Shown here piece after piece: positions 30,258 to 39,325 of a stretch of 64,000 nucleotides of DNA. How positions within the stretch are numbered: the stretch's first letter is position 1; every line of letters starts with the position of its first letter. The DNA is from Pseudonocardia sp. EC080619-01 (lineage in GTDB: Bacteria; Actinomycetota; Actinomycetes; Mycobacteriales; Pseudonocardiaceae): the NCBI RefSeq assembly GCF_001420995.1, contig NZ_CP012184.1, positions 4,696,501 to 4,760,500 of the forward strand, written 5' to 3'. The notes beneath the pieces were generated by a model. It ran no database searches, was not told the DNA's origin, and saw only the letters and a list, made by a program, of their open reading frames with translations. A program made the position numbers and the translations under genes.

Positions 30258-33200
30258 TCAGGGCGGCGGGAGCTCCGGACGGCCCAGGGGCGAACGGTCG
30301 CCCTCCCAGCCCCAGCGCGACACCCTGTCGGACCGGACGTCGTAGGCGTCGACGGCGAGGTCCGTGTCGATCCGGGTGACCCGCCCCCAGTCGTCCTGCT
30401 CGGGGTCGTCGGCGGTGTCGACCCGGGTGCCGATCACCGACTCGGTGGTGGTCCGGCGCATCGCGGCGAAGCTGCCCCCGGCGGCGCCGGTGAAGGAGAC
30501 GTCGAGGGCGAACCCGAGCGACGACGGCCCCAGCACCAGATAGCGGGGCGTCTGCACCAGCCCGGCCCGCACCGCCGGCAGGTCCCGCAGGCAGGGTGCC
30601 GACCAGAGGATGGACCAGTCGACGTAGACGGGGCCGTCGGCGTCGCGCAGCATCGGCACCACCGGTGCCGGCTCGACCAGCCGCGGCGCCGCGACGGCGA
30701 CCCAGCCGCCGGCGTCGGTGGTGTCGTCGACCGCGTGCACGCGGACCCGGTCGGTCCCCTCCGGCAGCTCGCCGACGGTGACGCGCACCCCGCGCCACCC
30801 CGGCCGGTCCAGCGGGGTGGCCTCCTCGACCCGCTCGGACGGGTAGTCGGCGCGGGCGTCGTCGGACGTCGCGGTGTCGTCGAGCGGCAGCGCGCCGTCC
30901 GGCTCCGCGGACCCGGCCCGGGCGTACTCGAGCTCGACGACGTTGCCCTGACCGGTCCGCCCGGCCACGTCGACCGTCAGCTCCCGGTCCGGTGGTCCCG
31001 CCGGGACGGAGTACCAGCGGCTGGTGAGCTCGCCGGTCGTCCCCGGGCCGCCGTCGCGGCTGCCCCAGCCGGTGCCGCCGTCCGGCGGGGGCTGCGGCCA
31101 CCCGCCGCCCTCGGTGAACCCCGTCAGGGTGTCCTCGCCGCCCGCGGCCGCGAGCGCGCCGCCGTCCCGCGGGACGGTCACGTGGTCGAGGATCCCGCAG
31201 CCGCCGCGGCCGGTGAGCTCGTCCCACATCTGGGCGCCGACCGAGTAGCCGCCGTCCTGCCGCAGGGGTGCGACGGCGAGCGAGCCGACCACCACGGCGA
31301 CCCCGGTGACCAGCGCGGTCACCACGACACCGGCGGGCAGCATCGCCGCCGCCCGCGGCACGGGCCGGACCGCGAGGAGCGTCCCGGCGAGCACGAGCAC
31401 CGCCACGAGCAGCCAGACGGCGGGGGAGTCCAGCGGCTCGAACGGCCCGTCGAGCCGCGGGACGCCCCACCCCGACCACAGGAACCAGTCGTTGCGCCCG
31501 GCGAACACCAGCGCCGTCAGCACGACCGCCGCGACGGTGCCGGCCGCGGCGGCGCCCCGCACCGTCGCGTCGGCGGGCCTGCGCGCGGCCGCGACGACCA
31601 GCGCCACCCCCGCGACGACGGCGAGCGCCCCGACCCCGGCGAGCGTGCCGAAGTAGTGCGTCCACTTCGACGGCGACGGCGTGAGCAGCACGAACCCCAG
31701 CGCGACGCCGACCAGCGGCACCGGCGTCCGGCGCAGTCCCGCGGTCCACCGGTGCGCGCCGCGCGCGACCAGGGGCAGCGCGGCCACGAGCAGCGCGATC
31801 GTCAGCAGCACCGGGAGCCGGCGGCCCAGCCCGCCCTGCTCGTTGTCGAACCCGAGCAGGTACTCCCACCGGCGGATCTCGGAGAACCAGGCGACAGCGG
31901 GCCCGTAGAACGCGTGCATCTCCGTCGCTCGTGCCACCGTGTAGAAGCTCTGCCCGGTGAACACGACGACCGCGCCCGCCGCCGCGATCCCGGCCGCCGC
32001 GACCGTCGCGGCGGCCCCGGTGAGGGTCGCGGCGCGCGGGCCGGGCCCGCCGCGCCCGGCGAACCGCCGCCACAGGGCCGGGACCAGCAGCAACAGTGGC
32101 CCGGCGAGGGTCAGCGCCGACGGCGTCACCGCCAGCGCCAGCCCGGACGCCAGCGCCGCGCCCGACGTCCAGAGCCCGGCCCGGCCACCCGGCCGGGCGA
32201 CCGCCCGCAGTGCGCAGCACAGGGCGGCCGTGACGGCCAGCGCCGCGAACGGCTCCGGACGGACCCCCAGGTTCAGCGGGAGCCACCACGCCAGCAACGC
32301 GACGACGAGCGTGCCGCGCACCCACGCCCGGCGGTGCAGGCGGGGCAGCACGGCGGGCAGCGCCACCCGGGACAGCAGCAGCCACACCGCGATCCCGGCC
32401 AGCACCGACGGGACCCGCAGCCCGAGCGGGCCCACCCCGGCGCCGGCCAGCGCCTGGACCATCCGGATCACCAGCGTGTACGGCGCCTCGGACGCGTTGC
32501 CCCAGCGGTAGACGTTCCCGAAGTCGTCGCCCGTGGTGTTGCGGGCGATGGCCTCGGTGAACCCGTCGTCGGTGCTCAGTGGGCCGATCACGGTCCAGAC
32601 CGCGAGCGTGCCCACGACCAGGACGTCGGCGACGGTCCGCCCCGCCCCGGACGGAGTCCGCAGCGCCGCGAGCCGGGCCCGCCACAACCGCCATGCACCT
32701 CGGTGCCGGCGGAGACGGTCCCCGGCGAGCCGGGCGAGCAGGACCAGCGCGGTGGCCGCGGACGCCCACTGCAGGCCGAGCAGGACCAGCTTCGTCCCGG
32801 TCGGGGCGGCCTCGAACCAGTTGGCGGTGCGGGCGGTGACCTGCAGGCCCTCGGCGTCCGCCGGGGCCAGGTCGGTGGTGAAGGCCGCGACGGTCCGGAC
32901 GACGTCGCCGGGGAACGTCCGCGGTGCGGCGTCGCCGAGGGTGACCCGGGCGCCGCCGGCGTCGGCGGTGAGCAGCACGCCACAGGCATCGCCGCCGGGT
33001 ATCGGCTCGCGCACCAGTTCCCGGCCCCCGGCCTGCACCCGGACGTCACCGCCGTCGGTCAGCACGGTGAACCCGGTCCCGGGTGTGCCCGGCCGCTCGG
33101 TGGACACCACGGTCGTCGCCCCGCCCCGGTCCTGCGCGGCACGCAGCACCGGGCAGGGCACCGTCACCCGCACCGACTCGGGCGCGGTGGGCTGGAACGC

Positions 33201-33392
33201 CGCCGTCGTCGACGACGGCAGCTCGCCGGCCTGCGGCCAGGTGACCGTCGTGTCCCGGGTCTCGACCGGCGCGAACGGCACGAGGGCGGCGAGCACCACG
33301 GCCAGGACGCCGGACAGGAGGGTGGCCAGGACGAGCGCGCGCGACGGCGGCCGGCCGTGGCCGGGGCGGTCGGTGGGGGACGGGCTGGTCAT
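30258..33392 (-). CDS. Cell-wall arabinosyltransferase, EmbA/B/C family (GT53)
   Basis: This 1044-residue membrane glycosyltransferase adds arabinofuranose from decaprenyl-phosphoarabinose to arabinogalactan or lipoarabinomannan. One membrane segment and a jelly-roll-like extracellular domain precede a multi-helix core with STDDGFTEAIARN, the acidic loop typical of Emb proteins. The C-terminal carbohydrate-binding region contains SRWYSVP and CLRDLPAVRAGLVQTPRYLV. ATG 33392 was chosen because GGAAG precedes it by 5 nt. Only one emb gene is seen here, as in several non-mycobacterial Actinomycetota. It shows that the organism has an arabinogalactan-type wall. Confidence 0.9.
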   Translation of the reverse strand: MTSPSPTDRPGHGRPPSRALVLATLLSGVLAVVLAALVPFAPVETRDTTVTWPQAGELPSSTTAAFQPTAPESVRVTVPCPVLRAAQDRGGATTVVSTERPGTPGTGFTVLTDGGDVRVQAGGRELVREPIPGGDACGVLLTADAGGARVTLGDAAPRTFPGDVVRTVAAFTTDLAPADAEGLQVTARTANWFEAAPTGTKLVLLGLQWASAATALVLLARLAGDRLRRHRGAWRLWRARLAALRTPSGAGRTVADVLVVGTLAVWTVIGPLSTDDGFTEAIARNTTGDDFGNVYRWGNASEAPYTLVIRMVQALAGAGVGPLGLRVPSVLAGIAVWLLLSRVALPAVLPRLHRRAWVRGTLVVALLAWWLPLNLGVRPEPFAALAVTAALCCALRAVARPGGRAGLWTSGAALASGLALAVTPSALTLAGPLLLLVPALWRRFAGRGGPGPRAATLTGAAATVAAAGIAAAGAVVVFTGQSFYTVARATEMHAFYGPAVAWFSEIRRWEYLLGFDNEQGGLGRRLPVLLTIALLVAALPLVARGAHRWTAGLRRTPVPLVGVALGFVLLTPSPSKWTHYFGTLAGVGALAVVAGVALVVAAARRPADATVRGAAAAGTVAAVVLTALVFAGRNDWFLWSGWGVPRLDGPFEPLDSPAVWLLVAVLVLAGTLLAVRPVPRAAAMLPAGVVVTALVTGVAVVVGSLAVAPLRQDGGYSVGAQMWDELTGRGGCGILDHVTVPRDGGALAAAGGEDTLTGFTEGGGWPQPPPDGGTGWGSRDGGPGTTGELTSRWYSVPAGPPDRELTVDVAGRTGQGNVVELEYARAGSAEPDGALPLDDTATSDDARADYPSERVEEATPLDRPGWRGVRVTVGELPEGTDRVRVHAVDDTTDAGGWVAVAAPRLVEPAPVVPMLRDADGPVYVDWSILWSAPCLRDLPAVRAGLVQTPRYLVLGPSSLGFALDVSFTGAAGGSFAAMRRTTTESVIGTRVDTADDPEQDDWGRVTRIDTDLAVDAYDVRSDRVSRWGWEGDRSPLGRPELPPP

Positions 33393-33528
33393 CGTCTTCC
33401 GGGTCGGCGTCGTCGGTGTCCGCGGGCGGGGCGGCATGATCCACCGTGCCCGGGCGGGGCCGGGTCCGCACGACGGCGCGGGCCCGGGGCGGAGTGCCCC
33501 GGACCCGCGCCGTCGCCGGACCGGTGGA

Positions 33529-34200
33529 TCAGCCCGCCTTCGGCATCAGGACCTTGTCGATCACGAACACGGTGGCGTTCGCGGTGGGGATGTTGCCGCA
33601 CAGGACGTTGGCGGTGTTGCCCTGCCCGTCGGTGACGGTCGGGGCCTCCGGCGTGCCGCCGATGGTGAGGTCACCACCCGCCAGCTCGGTCACGGTCTTC
33701 TTCTGCACCAGGCCCGCGGCGTCCAGGCGCTCCGGGGTGACGTGGTAGCTGAGCAGGCCCTGCAGCTGGTCGGTGTCGGCCAGCAGCGCGTCGAACTTCT
33801 CCTCGCCCAGCTGCTGCTGGACGGCGGTGAAGGCGTCGTTCGCCGGGGCGAAGACGGTGATCGCCTGCTGCTGGTTCAGGGTGTCGGCCAGGCCCGGGAC
33901 CTTCCCGACCGCCGTGACCAGGGTGGTGAGCAGCGGGTTGGTGCCCGCCGCGGTCGCGACGGGCTGCGGGCCCATCGAGTCGAGCGAGCCCGGCTCGTCG
34001 CCCTGCGGCAGCTGCCCGCAGGCCGGGCCGACGACGTCGTCGTTGGTGGTGACACCGTCCGCCGCCGGTGCGGCCGCGGCCGACGAGGACGGGGCGGGGG
34101 CCGCCGGGGCGGCCGGCTCCGCGCCACCACCGCACGCGGCGAGACCGAGGGACAGGGTGGCGAGCAGGCCGACGGTGGCCAGGGTGCGGGTGGCGCGCAT
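33529..34200 (-). CDS. Fasciclin-domain lipoprotein, MPT70/MPT83-like
   Basis: This 223-residue secreted lipoprotein has lipobox LAAC and an Ala/Pro/Ser-rich linker. A FAS1 domain follows (VFAPANDAFTAVQQQLG, LLSYHV, GNIPTANATVFVIDKVLMP). The segment GSLDSMGPQPVATAAGTNPLLTTL closely follows mycobacterial MPT70/MPT83, surface proteins controlled by SigK. GAAAGGA precedes ATG. The 188 nt upstream to the molybdoenzyme gene contain a CCTCCG...CGGAGG hairpin but no ORF. Confidence 0.9.
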   Translation of the reverse strand: MRATRTLATVGLLATLSLGLAACGGGAEPAAPAAPAPSSSAAAAPAADGVTTNDDVVGPACGQLPQGDEPGSLDSMGPQPVATAAGTNPLLTTLVTAVGKVPGLADTLNQQQAITVFAPANDAFTAVQQQLGEEKFDALLADTDQLQGLLSYHVTPERLDAAGLVQKKTVTELAGGDLTIGGTPEAPTVTDGQGNTANVLCGNIPTANATVFVIDKVLMPKAG

Positions 34201-34388
34201 CTGTCGATTCCTTTCGAATGCCGACGGCGTGGCCGCCGTCGCTGGTCGGTGAGTTGTTCGGTGTCCCCAGGTGCTCCGGTTCGGTTTCCCCGGACAATCC
34301 TCCGAAGATTTTGCGGAGGAATTCCCGGCGGTTCCGGAAAAGGGCACGGCGGATCCGGGAAACGACGGGAACGGGTTCCTGTCGCGGT

Positions 34389-35966
34389 TCAGCCGACGGA
34401 GACGATCACCATCGGCCTGCCGGTCGCGCCGTCCGGGATCGGGTCGGCGCGGACCTCGGTCTGGGTGCGGCCGTCCCGGTCGGTGGCGCGCGCGGTGAGG
34501 GTGTGGCTGCCGGGGGCGAGATCGAGCTCGGCCCGCCACATCCGCCAGGTGGCGGGTCCGACCTCGGTGGCGAGCTCGGCCGGGACCCACGGCCCGTCGT
34601 CGGCCCGGACCTCGACGCCCGCGACCCCGACCGGCTGCGCCCAGGCGACGCCCGCGACCTGCACCCGGCCCGGCGCGAGCCGGGCGAACCCGGCGGGCGC
34701 GTCGATCCGGCACTGGGTCTTGATCGGGGCGCGCTCGGCCCAGCCGCGGTCGCGCCAGTAGACGCTGCGCTCGGCGAACGTGGTGAGCTCGATGTCGGCG
34801 AGCCACTTGGTGGCCGAGACGTAGCCGTAGAGGCCGGGCACCACCATCCGCACCGGGAACCCGTGCTCGACGGGCAGCGCCTCCCCGTTCATGCCCAGTG
34901 CCAGCAGCGCGCCGCGGCCGGGTTCGAGGACGGTGCCGGTCGGGGTGCCCGCGGTCCAGCCGTCGCGGCTGGTGGACACGATCTGGTCTGCGCCGGGCTC
35001 GACCCCCGCCTCGCGCAGCAGCGGGGCCAGCTCGACGCCGACGAAGTTCGCCGTGGAGACGAGGTTCCCGCCGACGGTGTTGGAGACGCAGGTCATCGTG
35101 ATCGTGCGCTCGACCAGTGGCCGGGAGAGCAGGTCCTCGACGGTCAGGGTGAGCTCACGCCGCACCCGGCCGTGGATCCGCAGTGTCCACTCCTCGGCGC
35201 GGACCGCGGGGATCTGCAGCGACACGTCGATCCGGTAGAAGTCGACGTTCGGGGTGAGGAAGGGGCCCGTGCCGAGCTCCGGGAACGCCGCGGACGCGGG
35301 GATCGCCGGCGCCCGCTCCGCGAACCGGGCCGCGGCGAGCCTGCGCGTCAGCGCCTCGCGGGAGCCGGCGATGCCGCGTCCGGTCGACGCGAGGACCGCC
35401 CCCGCGCCGCCGGCCGCGAGAGAACCGGCGAGCACGGCCGCGGACGCACCGGCCAGCACCGTACGACGGCCGACCCGGTGACCGGGACCGCCGGGGGCCG
35501 TCGTCGCGGCCGCGGCGCGGGCGAGGCGGTGCAGGCCGCGCTGCACGACGACGCCGGCGACCAGCGCGGCCACCGGGGCGGCGACATCGGCGGGCCGCAG
35601 CGCCGGGGCGGTCAGCACGGCCGCGAGCGCGGTGACCGCCGCCGTCCCGGCGGCGGGACGCCGGCGGGCGGCGAGCCCGGCGACCGCGCCGGCGACCACC
35701 AGCAGGACCCCGACACCGGCGAGGAGGACGGGCTTGTCGGCCGTGCCGAAGACGGACTTCCCGAACTCGACGACCGGCTGCGGGGACAGCCGGACGACGG
35801 CGTCACCGACCGAGACGAACGGGGACGACGACGGCGACAGAGTACCGGCCGTGAGATGCCCGGCCGCGACGGCCGCGACGATCCCGAGCAGTTCCACCGC
35901 GATCGCGACGGACCGGCCGAGAACGGGTGTGTCCCCGTTCACCCGCTCCAGTTCTCCGGTCTGCAC
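34389..35966 (-). CDS. Membrane-anchored molybdopterin oxidoreductase (sulfite-oxidase fold)
   Basis: This 525-residue protein has about four N-terminal membrane segments (residues 20-185). An oxidoreductase domain of the SUOX/MsrP fold follows, then a C-terminal Ig-like Mo-cofactor dimerisation domain (from about 420). The Mo-ligating cysteine is Cys293 in TMTCVSNTVGG. The fold could fit sulfite or protein-methionine-sulfoxide chemistry, but substrate cannot be read from sequence. It stands upstream of the MPT83-like fasciclin gene, a pairing seen in many actinobacteria. Confidence 0.88.
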   Translation of the reverse strand: MQTGELERVNGDTPVLGRSVAIAVELLGIVAAVAAGHLTAGTLSPSSSPFVSVGDAVVRLSPQPVVEFGKSVFGTADKPVLLAGVGVLLVVAGAVAGLAARRRPAAGTAAVTALAAVLTAPALRPADVAAPVAALVAGVVVQRGLHRLARAAAATTAPGGPGHRVGRRTVLAGASAAVLAGSLAAGGAGAVLASTGRGIAGSREALTRRLAAARFAERAPAIPASAAFPELGTGPFLTPNVDFYRIDVSLQIPAVRAEEWTLRIHGRVRRELTLTVEDLLSRPLVERTITMTCVSNTVGGNLVSTANFVGVELAPLLREAGVEPGADQIVSTSRDGWTAGTPTGTVLEPGRGALLALGMNGEALPVEHGFPVRMVVPGLYGYVSATKWLADIELTTFAERSVYWRDRGWAERAPIKTQCRIDAPAGFARLAPGRVQVAGVAWAQPVGVAGVEVRADDGPWVPAELATEVGPATWRMWRAELDLAPGSHTLTARATDRDGRTQTEVRADPIPDGATGRPMVIVSVG

Positions 35967-36026
35967 GCCGGTTGTTCGGAATTCCCCGCCCGATCGGTTC
36001 GGGTGTTCTTCCGGGTGACCCCGTTC

Positions 36027-36920
36027 TCAGCCGAGGCCGAGCTGTGCGCCCTCCGTGCCGAGCTCCGCGGGGGCGGGCTCCTCCGGTGCCGGGGCCGGTG
36101 CCGGGACGGGCAGCGTGGTGTCGGCGCCGAGTCCCTTCTCCGCCGCCGAGGTGCGGACGGCGTCGACGACCAGCATCAGCGCCGCGCGGCGCGCCGAGCC
36201 GGTCCGGTAGGCGAGGGATACCGTGCGGGTGAGCGTGTCCCCGAGCGCGACGACGTCGACCCCCGGGGGACGCAGCGCGAGCCCGAGGTCGGTCACCAGC
36301 GTCACGCCCAGGCCGGCGGCGACCATCGCCATCGCGGTCGCCTGTTCCTCGACCTCGTGGTCGATCCGCGGCCGGAAACCGGCGGCCTGGAAGGCGAGCC
36401 GTACCGCGTGCCCGAAGTGCGAGCGTGCCGGGGACACGATCCACGGGTGCTCGGCGAGCTCGGCGAGCGTCACGCTGGCCGTCGGCACCGCACCGGCGGG
36501 GACCGCCGCGTAGAGCCGCTCGACCGCGATCACCGCCCGCTCCAGGCCCTTGTCCCAGGTCATCGGGTAGTTCGAGTAGTCGATGACGAACGACAGGTCG
36601 AGCTCGCCGTCGCGGACCGCGGCCGCCGTCTCCTCCGGGGCGAGCTCGCGGGTGCGTACCTCGACTCCCGGATGGGTCCGGGCCAGCGCGGTGAGTGCGT
36701 CGGGGAGCAGGCCGGACGCCACCGACGCCCACACCCCGGCTGTGAGCTGGACCCGGCGCCCGCGGCGCTCGAACAGCCTGGTCCCGACGTCGCGTTCGAG
36801 CTGCGCGAGCTGCTGGGACACCGCGGACGCGGTGTAGTGCAGGGCCGTCGCGGCGGCGGTGATCGTCCCCCGCCGGTGCAGCTCACGCAGCATCCGCAGG
36901 CGCGGCAGCGACAGGTCCAT
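36027..36920 (-). CDS. LysR-family transcriptional regulator
   Basis: This 297-residue protein has an N-terminal winged helix (MLRELHRRGTITAAATALHYTASAVSQQLAQLERDVG). A periplasmic-binding-protein-like effector domain follows (residues 90-280) with a Pro/Ala-rich tail. ATG 36920 gives the canonical LysR N-terminus; the open frame extends further upstream without coding character. It is divergent from the amino-acid dehydrogenase gene at 37135, separated by 214 nt that must hold both promoters. It is therefore the likely regulator of that gene. Confidence 0.9.
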   Translation of the reverse strand: MDLSLPRLRMLRELHRRGTITAAATALHYTASAVSQQLAQLERDVGTRLFERRGRRVQLTAGVWASVASGLLPDALTALARTHPGVEVRTRELAPEETAAAVRDGELDLSFVIDYSNYPMTWDKGLERAVIAVERLYAAVPAGAVPTASVTLAELAEHPWIVSPARSHFGHAVRLAFQAAGFRPRIDHEVEEQATAMAMVAAGLGVTLVTDLGLALRPPGVDVVALGDTLTRTVSLAYRTGSARRAALMLVVDAVRTSAAEKGLGADTTLPVPAPAPAPEEPAPAELGTEGAQLGLG

Positions 36921-37134
36921 GGCGGCGAGCCTAGGCGTTGTGCAGGAACGGTGAACACCGCCGTGAATGATCCGTAAATGGACGCCGGGCGGGATCCGGC
37001 CCCAGGCTGGCCCCACCGGCACGGCAGGCCGCCGACCGGGTGGACGACGAGGTCCGGACAGGCGATGACGTGGCCGGCGTCCACCCCTCGGTGGCGGCGG
37101 TGACCGGTAGAGCACGACGAGGAGGTGGGTCGCC

Positions 37135-38394
37135 ATGACGACGATGCAGAACCCGGCCGGAGGCACCCCGCAGGTTGCCGCGCAGACCGTTCCGGCCGCC
37201 GGTGTCCCGGCTCCGGCCGTCGCCCCCGCGATCCGCCGTTCCGAGCCCTACATGCGGCTGCAGTGGAACGACTCGGTCACCGGCGCCGTCGGCTACCTCG
37301 TGGTGCACACCCTGCGGGCGGGGCTCGCCACCGGCGGCACCCGGATGCGCGCCGGCTGCACGCTGAGCGAGGTCGAGGACCTGGCCCGCGGCATGGCCAA
37401 CAAGACCGCCACCTTCGACCTGCCGATCGGCGGGGCCAAGGGCGGCATCGACTTCGACCCCAAGGACCCGCGGGCCGTCGAGGTGCTCGAGCGCTTCTGC
37501 GAGGCCATGCGCCCGTGGATCGACGCGCACTGGGTCACCGCGGAGGACCTGGGCGTCCCGCAGCACCTGATCGACGAGGTCTTCGAGCGGCTCGGCCTGG
37601 GCCAGAGCTACCACGCCGCGATCAGCCGGGCGGCCGACCCGGCCGCCACCCTGGAGCGTGTCCGCACCGGTCTGACCGCGAAGGTCGAGGGCGGCTTCGA
37701 GCTCGGGGACGTGATCGGCGGGTACGGCGTCGCGCACGCCTGTCTCGCCGCCGCCGTGTCCTGGGGCCAGATCCCCGCCGAGACCACCGTCGCGATCCAG
37801 GGCGTCGGCACGATGGGCGGCGCGGCCGCCTACTACCTGCACGAGGCCGGGGTGAAGGTCACCACGGTGGCCGACGCCGCGGGCACCCTGCACTGCGCGG
37901 ACGGCCTGGACGTCCCGGTGCTGCTGGACCTCCGCGACGGCTACGGCGAGATCGACCGGACCCGGCTGCCCGCCGGCGTGGAGCAGCTGCCGCGGCCCGC
38001 GATCCTGGCCGCCGACGCCGACATCCTCGTCCCGGCCGCGATCTCCTACGCGATCACGCCGGACAACTCGTTCGACGTCCGGGCGCGGGTGGTCGTCGAG
38101 GCCGCGAACGCCGCCACCACGCCGGAGGCCGAGGCCATGCTGGCCGCCCGGGGCGTGCCGGTGCTGCCGGACTTCGTCGCCAACGCCGGTGCGGTCGCCT
38201 GGGCCTGGTGGCTGCTGCTGGGCGAGGTCGACGACGTCCCGGAGAACTCGTTCGACCGGCTCCGCACGGTGATGCACAGCAAGGTCGCGCAGCTGCTCAC
38301 GGCCTGGGCCGACGAGGGCGTCACCCCCCGCGAGTCCGGGCACCGCTGGGCCGACGACCCGGCGCCGACCACCGGGCCGGTCGTCGTCCCCTGA
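37135..38394 (+). CDS. Glu/Leu/Phe/Val dehydrogenase family protein
   Basis: This 419-residue NAD(P)-dependent oxidative deaminase has the catalytic-lysine block PIGGAKGGIDFDP and the second lysine region AEDLGVPQHLIDEVFE. The nucleotide-binding fold is at VAIQGVGTMGGAAAYYLHEAGVKV, and the end is ANAATTPEAE..LPDFVANAGAV. An N-terminal stretch of about 30 Ala/Pro residues is unusual. It belongs to the glutamate/valine dehydrogenase superfamily, and substrate preference cannot be settled. A strong hairpin terminator follows at 38421. Confidence 0.9.
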   Translation: MTTMQNPAGGTPQVAAQTVPAAGVPAPAVAPAIRRSEPYMRLQWNDSVTGAVGYLVVHTLRAGLATGGTRMRAGCTLSEVEDLARGMANKTATFDLPIGGAKGGIDFDPKDPRAVEVLERFCEAMRPWIDAHWVTAEDLGVPQHLIDEVFERLGLGQSYHAAISRAADPAATLERVRTGLTAKVEGGFELGDVIGGYGVAHACLAAAVSWGQIPAETTVAIQGVGTMGGAAAYYLHEAGVKVTTVADAAGTLHCADGLDVPVLLDLRDGYGEIDRTRLPAGVEQLPRPAILAADADILVPAAISYAITPDNSFDVRARVVVEAANAATTPEAEAMLAARGVPVLPDFVANAGAVAWAWWLLLGEVDDVPENSFDRLRTVMHSKVAQLLTAWADEGVTPRESGHRWADDPAPTTGPVVVP

Positions 38395-38420
38395 GCGGCG
38401 ACCGCTCCACGACGAGCGTC

Positions 38421-38454
38421 ACGACGGCCCGGACCCCACGGTCCGGGCCGTCGT
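38421..38454. terminator. Bidirectional terminator hairpin
   Basis: ACGACGGCCCGGACC pairs perfectly with GGTCCGGGCCGTCGT around a CCAC loop (15-bp stem). It lies between the dehydrogenase gene and the convergent nucleotidyltransferase gene. Confidence 0.8.
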
Positions 38455-38473
38455 GCGTGCGGGATCCGGCGGT

Positions 38474-38829
38474 TCAGCGCAGACCGTCCCGGGCGACCCG
38501 GGCGAGGAAGGACCGCGTGGTCTGCTCGACGACGGGGCGGAACTCGATCCAGCGCATCCGGGCGTCGACCTCGAACCGGGCCCGGACGGCGTCGTCGGCG
38601 CTGTACAGCAGGCGGCCGGCCTCGGCGACCCGCCCCCGCAGCTCCAGACCCGCACGGGCGAGGTCGACGACGTCGACCCGGGTACCGAGCACCGCCGCGA
38701 GATCCGCCGCGAGCCGCTCGGTGGCGTCGAGGGAGAGGTCGTCGCGTCCGAACAACACCGCGACGTCGTGATCGCTGTCGGGCCGGGCACGCCCTCGGCG
38801 CGCGACCCGAACAGGTAGGCCACCGTCAC
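38474..38829 (-). pseudogene. MNT-type nucleotidyltransferase domain protein, frameshifted
   Basis: Correction of one missing base near 38778-38783 gives a protein of about 118 residues. It would have the nucleotidyltransferase signature YLFGSRAEGVPGP joined to DSDHDVAVLFG, then LDATERLAADLAAVLGTRVDVVDL. Without the correction, GSRAEG and the second acidic motif lie in different frames. GTG 38829 is the nearest in-frame start. Such MNT proteins often act with HEPN toxins, but no HEPN gene adjoins here. The break is not in a homopolymer. The start is uncertain. Confidence 0.7.
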
Positions 38830-38866
38830 GTCGTGCGCGGCGAGGACCGCGTCGAGGCCGGTGGGG

Positions 38867-39289
38867 TCAGCCCGCGCGGTCCTGCCGGCTGCGCTCGTCG
38901 CGGTGCAGCTCGTCGTGCCGCAGGCGCTCGGTGACGTGCTGCTCGGAGCGCCGCGCCTCCCGCGTCGCGGCGGCCGCACCGACCGGGTAGCCGGCCTTCA
39001 TCACCCGCGTCTCGCACGCCTCGACGGTGTAGACGGCCGAGTAGAAGTAGCCGATCAGGGCGCCCGACACGATCGCGCCCAGCCGCACCCAGGGCGGGCC
39101 GGGGACGACCAGGTACAGCACGACCAGCAGCGGGAGCAGCTGGACGGTCGTGCGGGCGAGGTGGCGCAGCACCCAGGTGCGGCAGGTGACGTCGTGCAGG
39201 ACCCACCGGTGGTGCCGCTCGGGCAGGCGGGCACCGAAGGCGTAGGCCAGCCAGCGGAGGGGATTCGGACGTCGCATCTCGGAGTCCAT
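38867..39289 (-). CDS. DUF5313 family membrane protein
   Basis: This 140-residue protein has the conserved start RPNPLRWLAYAFGARLPERHHRWVLHDVTCRTW and two membrane segments (LLPLLVVLYLVVPG, LGAIVSGALIGYFYSAVY). A charged cytoplasmic tail rich in Arg/Glu/His follows. This is an actinobacterial family of unknown role. ATG 39289 begins MDSEMRRPN. The end lies next to the nucleotidyltransferase gene. Confidence 0.85.
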   Translation of the reverse strand: MDSEMRRPNPLRWLAYAFGARLPERHHRWVLHDVTCRTWVLRHLARTTVQLLPLLVVLYLVVPGPPWVRLGAIVSGALIGYFYSAVYTVEACETRVMKAGYPVGAAAATREARRSEQHVTERLRHDELHRDERSRQDRAG

Positions 39290-39325
39290 GTTAGGTGACC
39301 CTCACTTCCATGGCCACGTGACCTG

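Noticed and set aside
36921..37134. Additional ORF between lysR and the dehydrogenase
   Set aside because: The lysR frame extends here but with Arg/Pro-rich non-coding character; the interval is best seen as a divergent promoter region.
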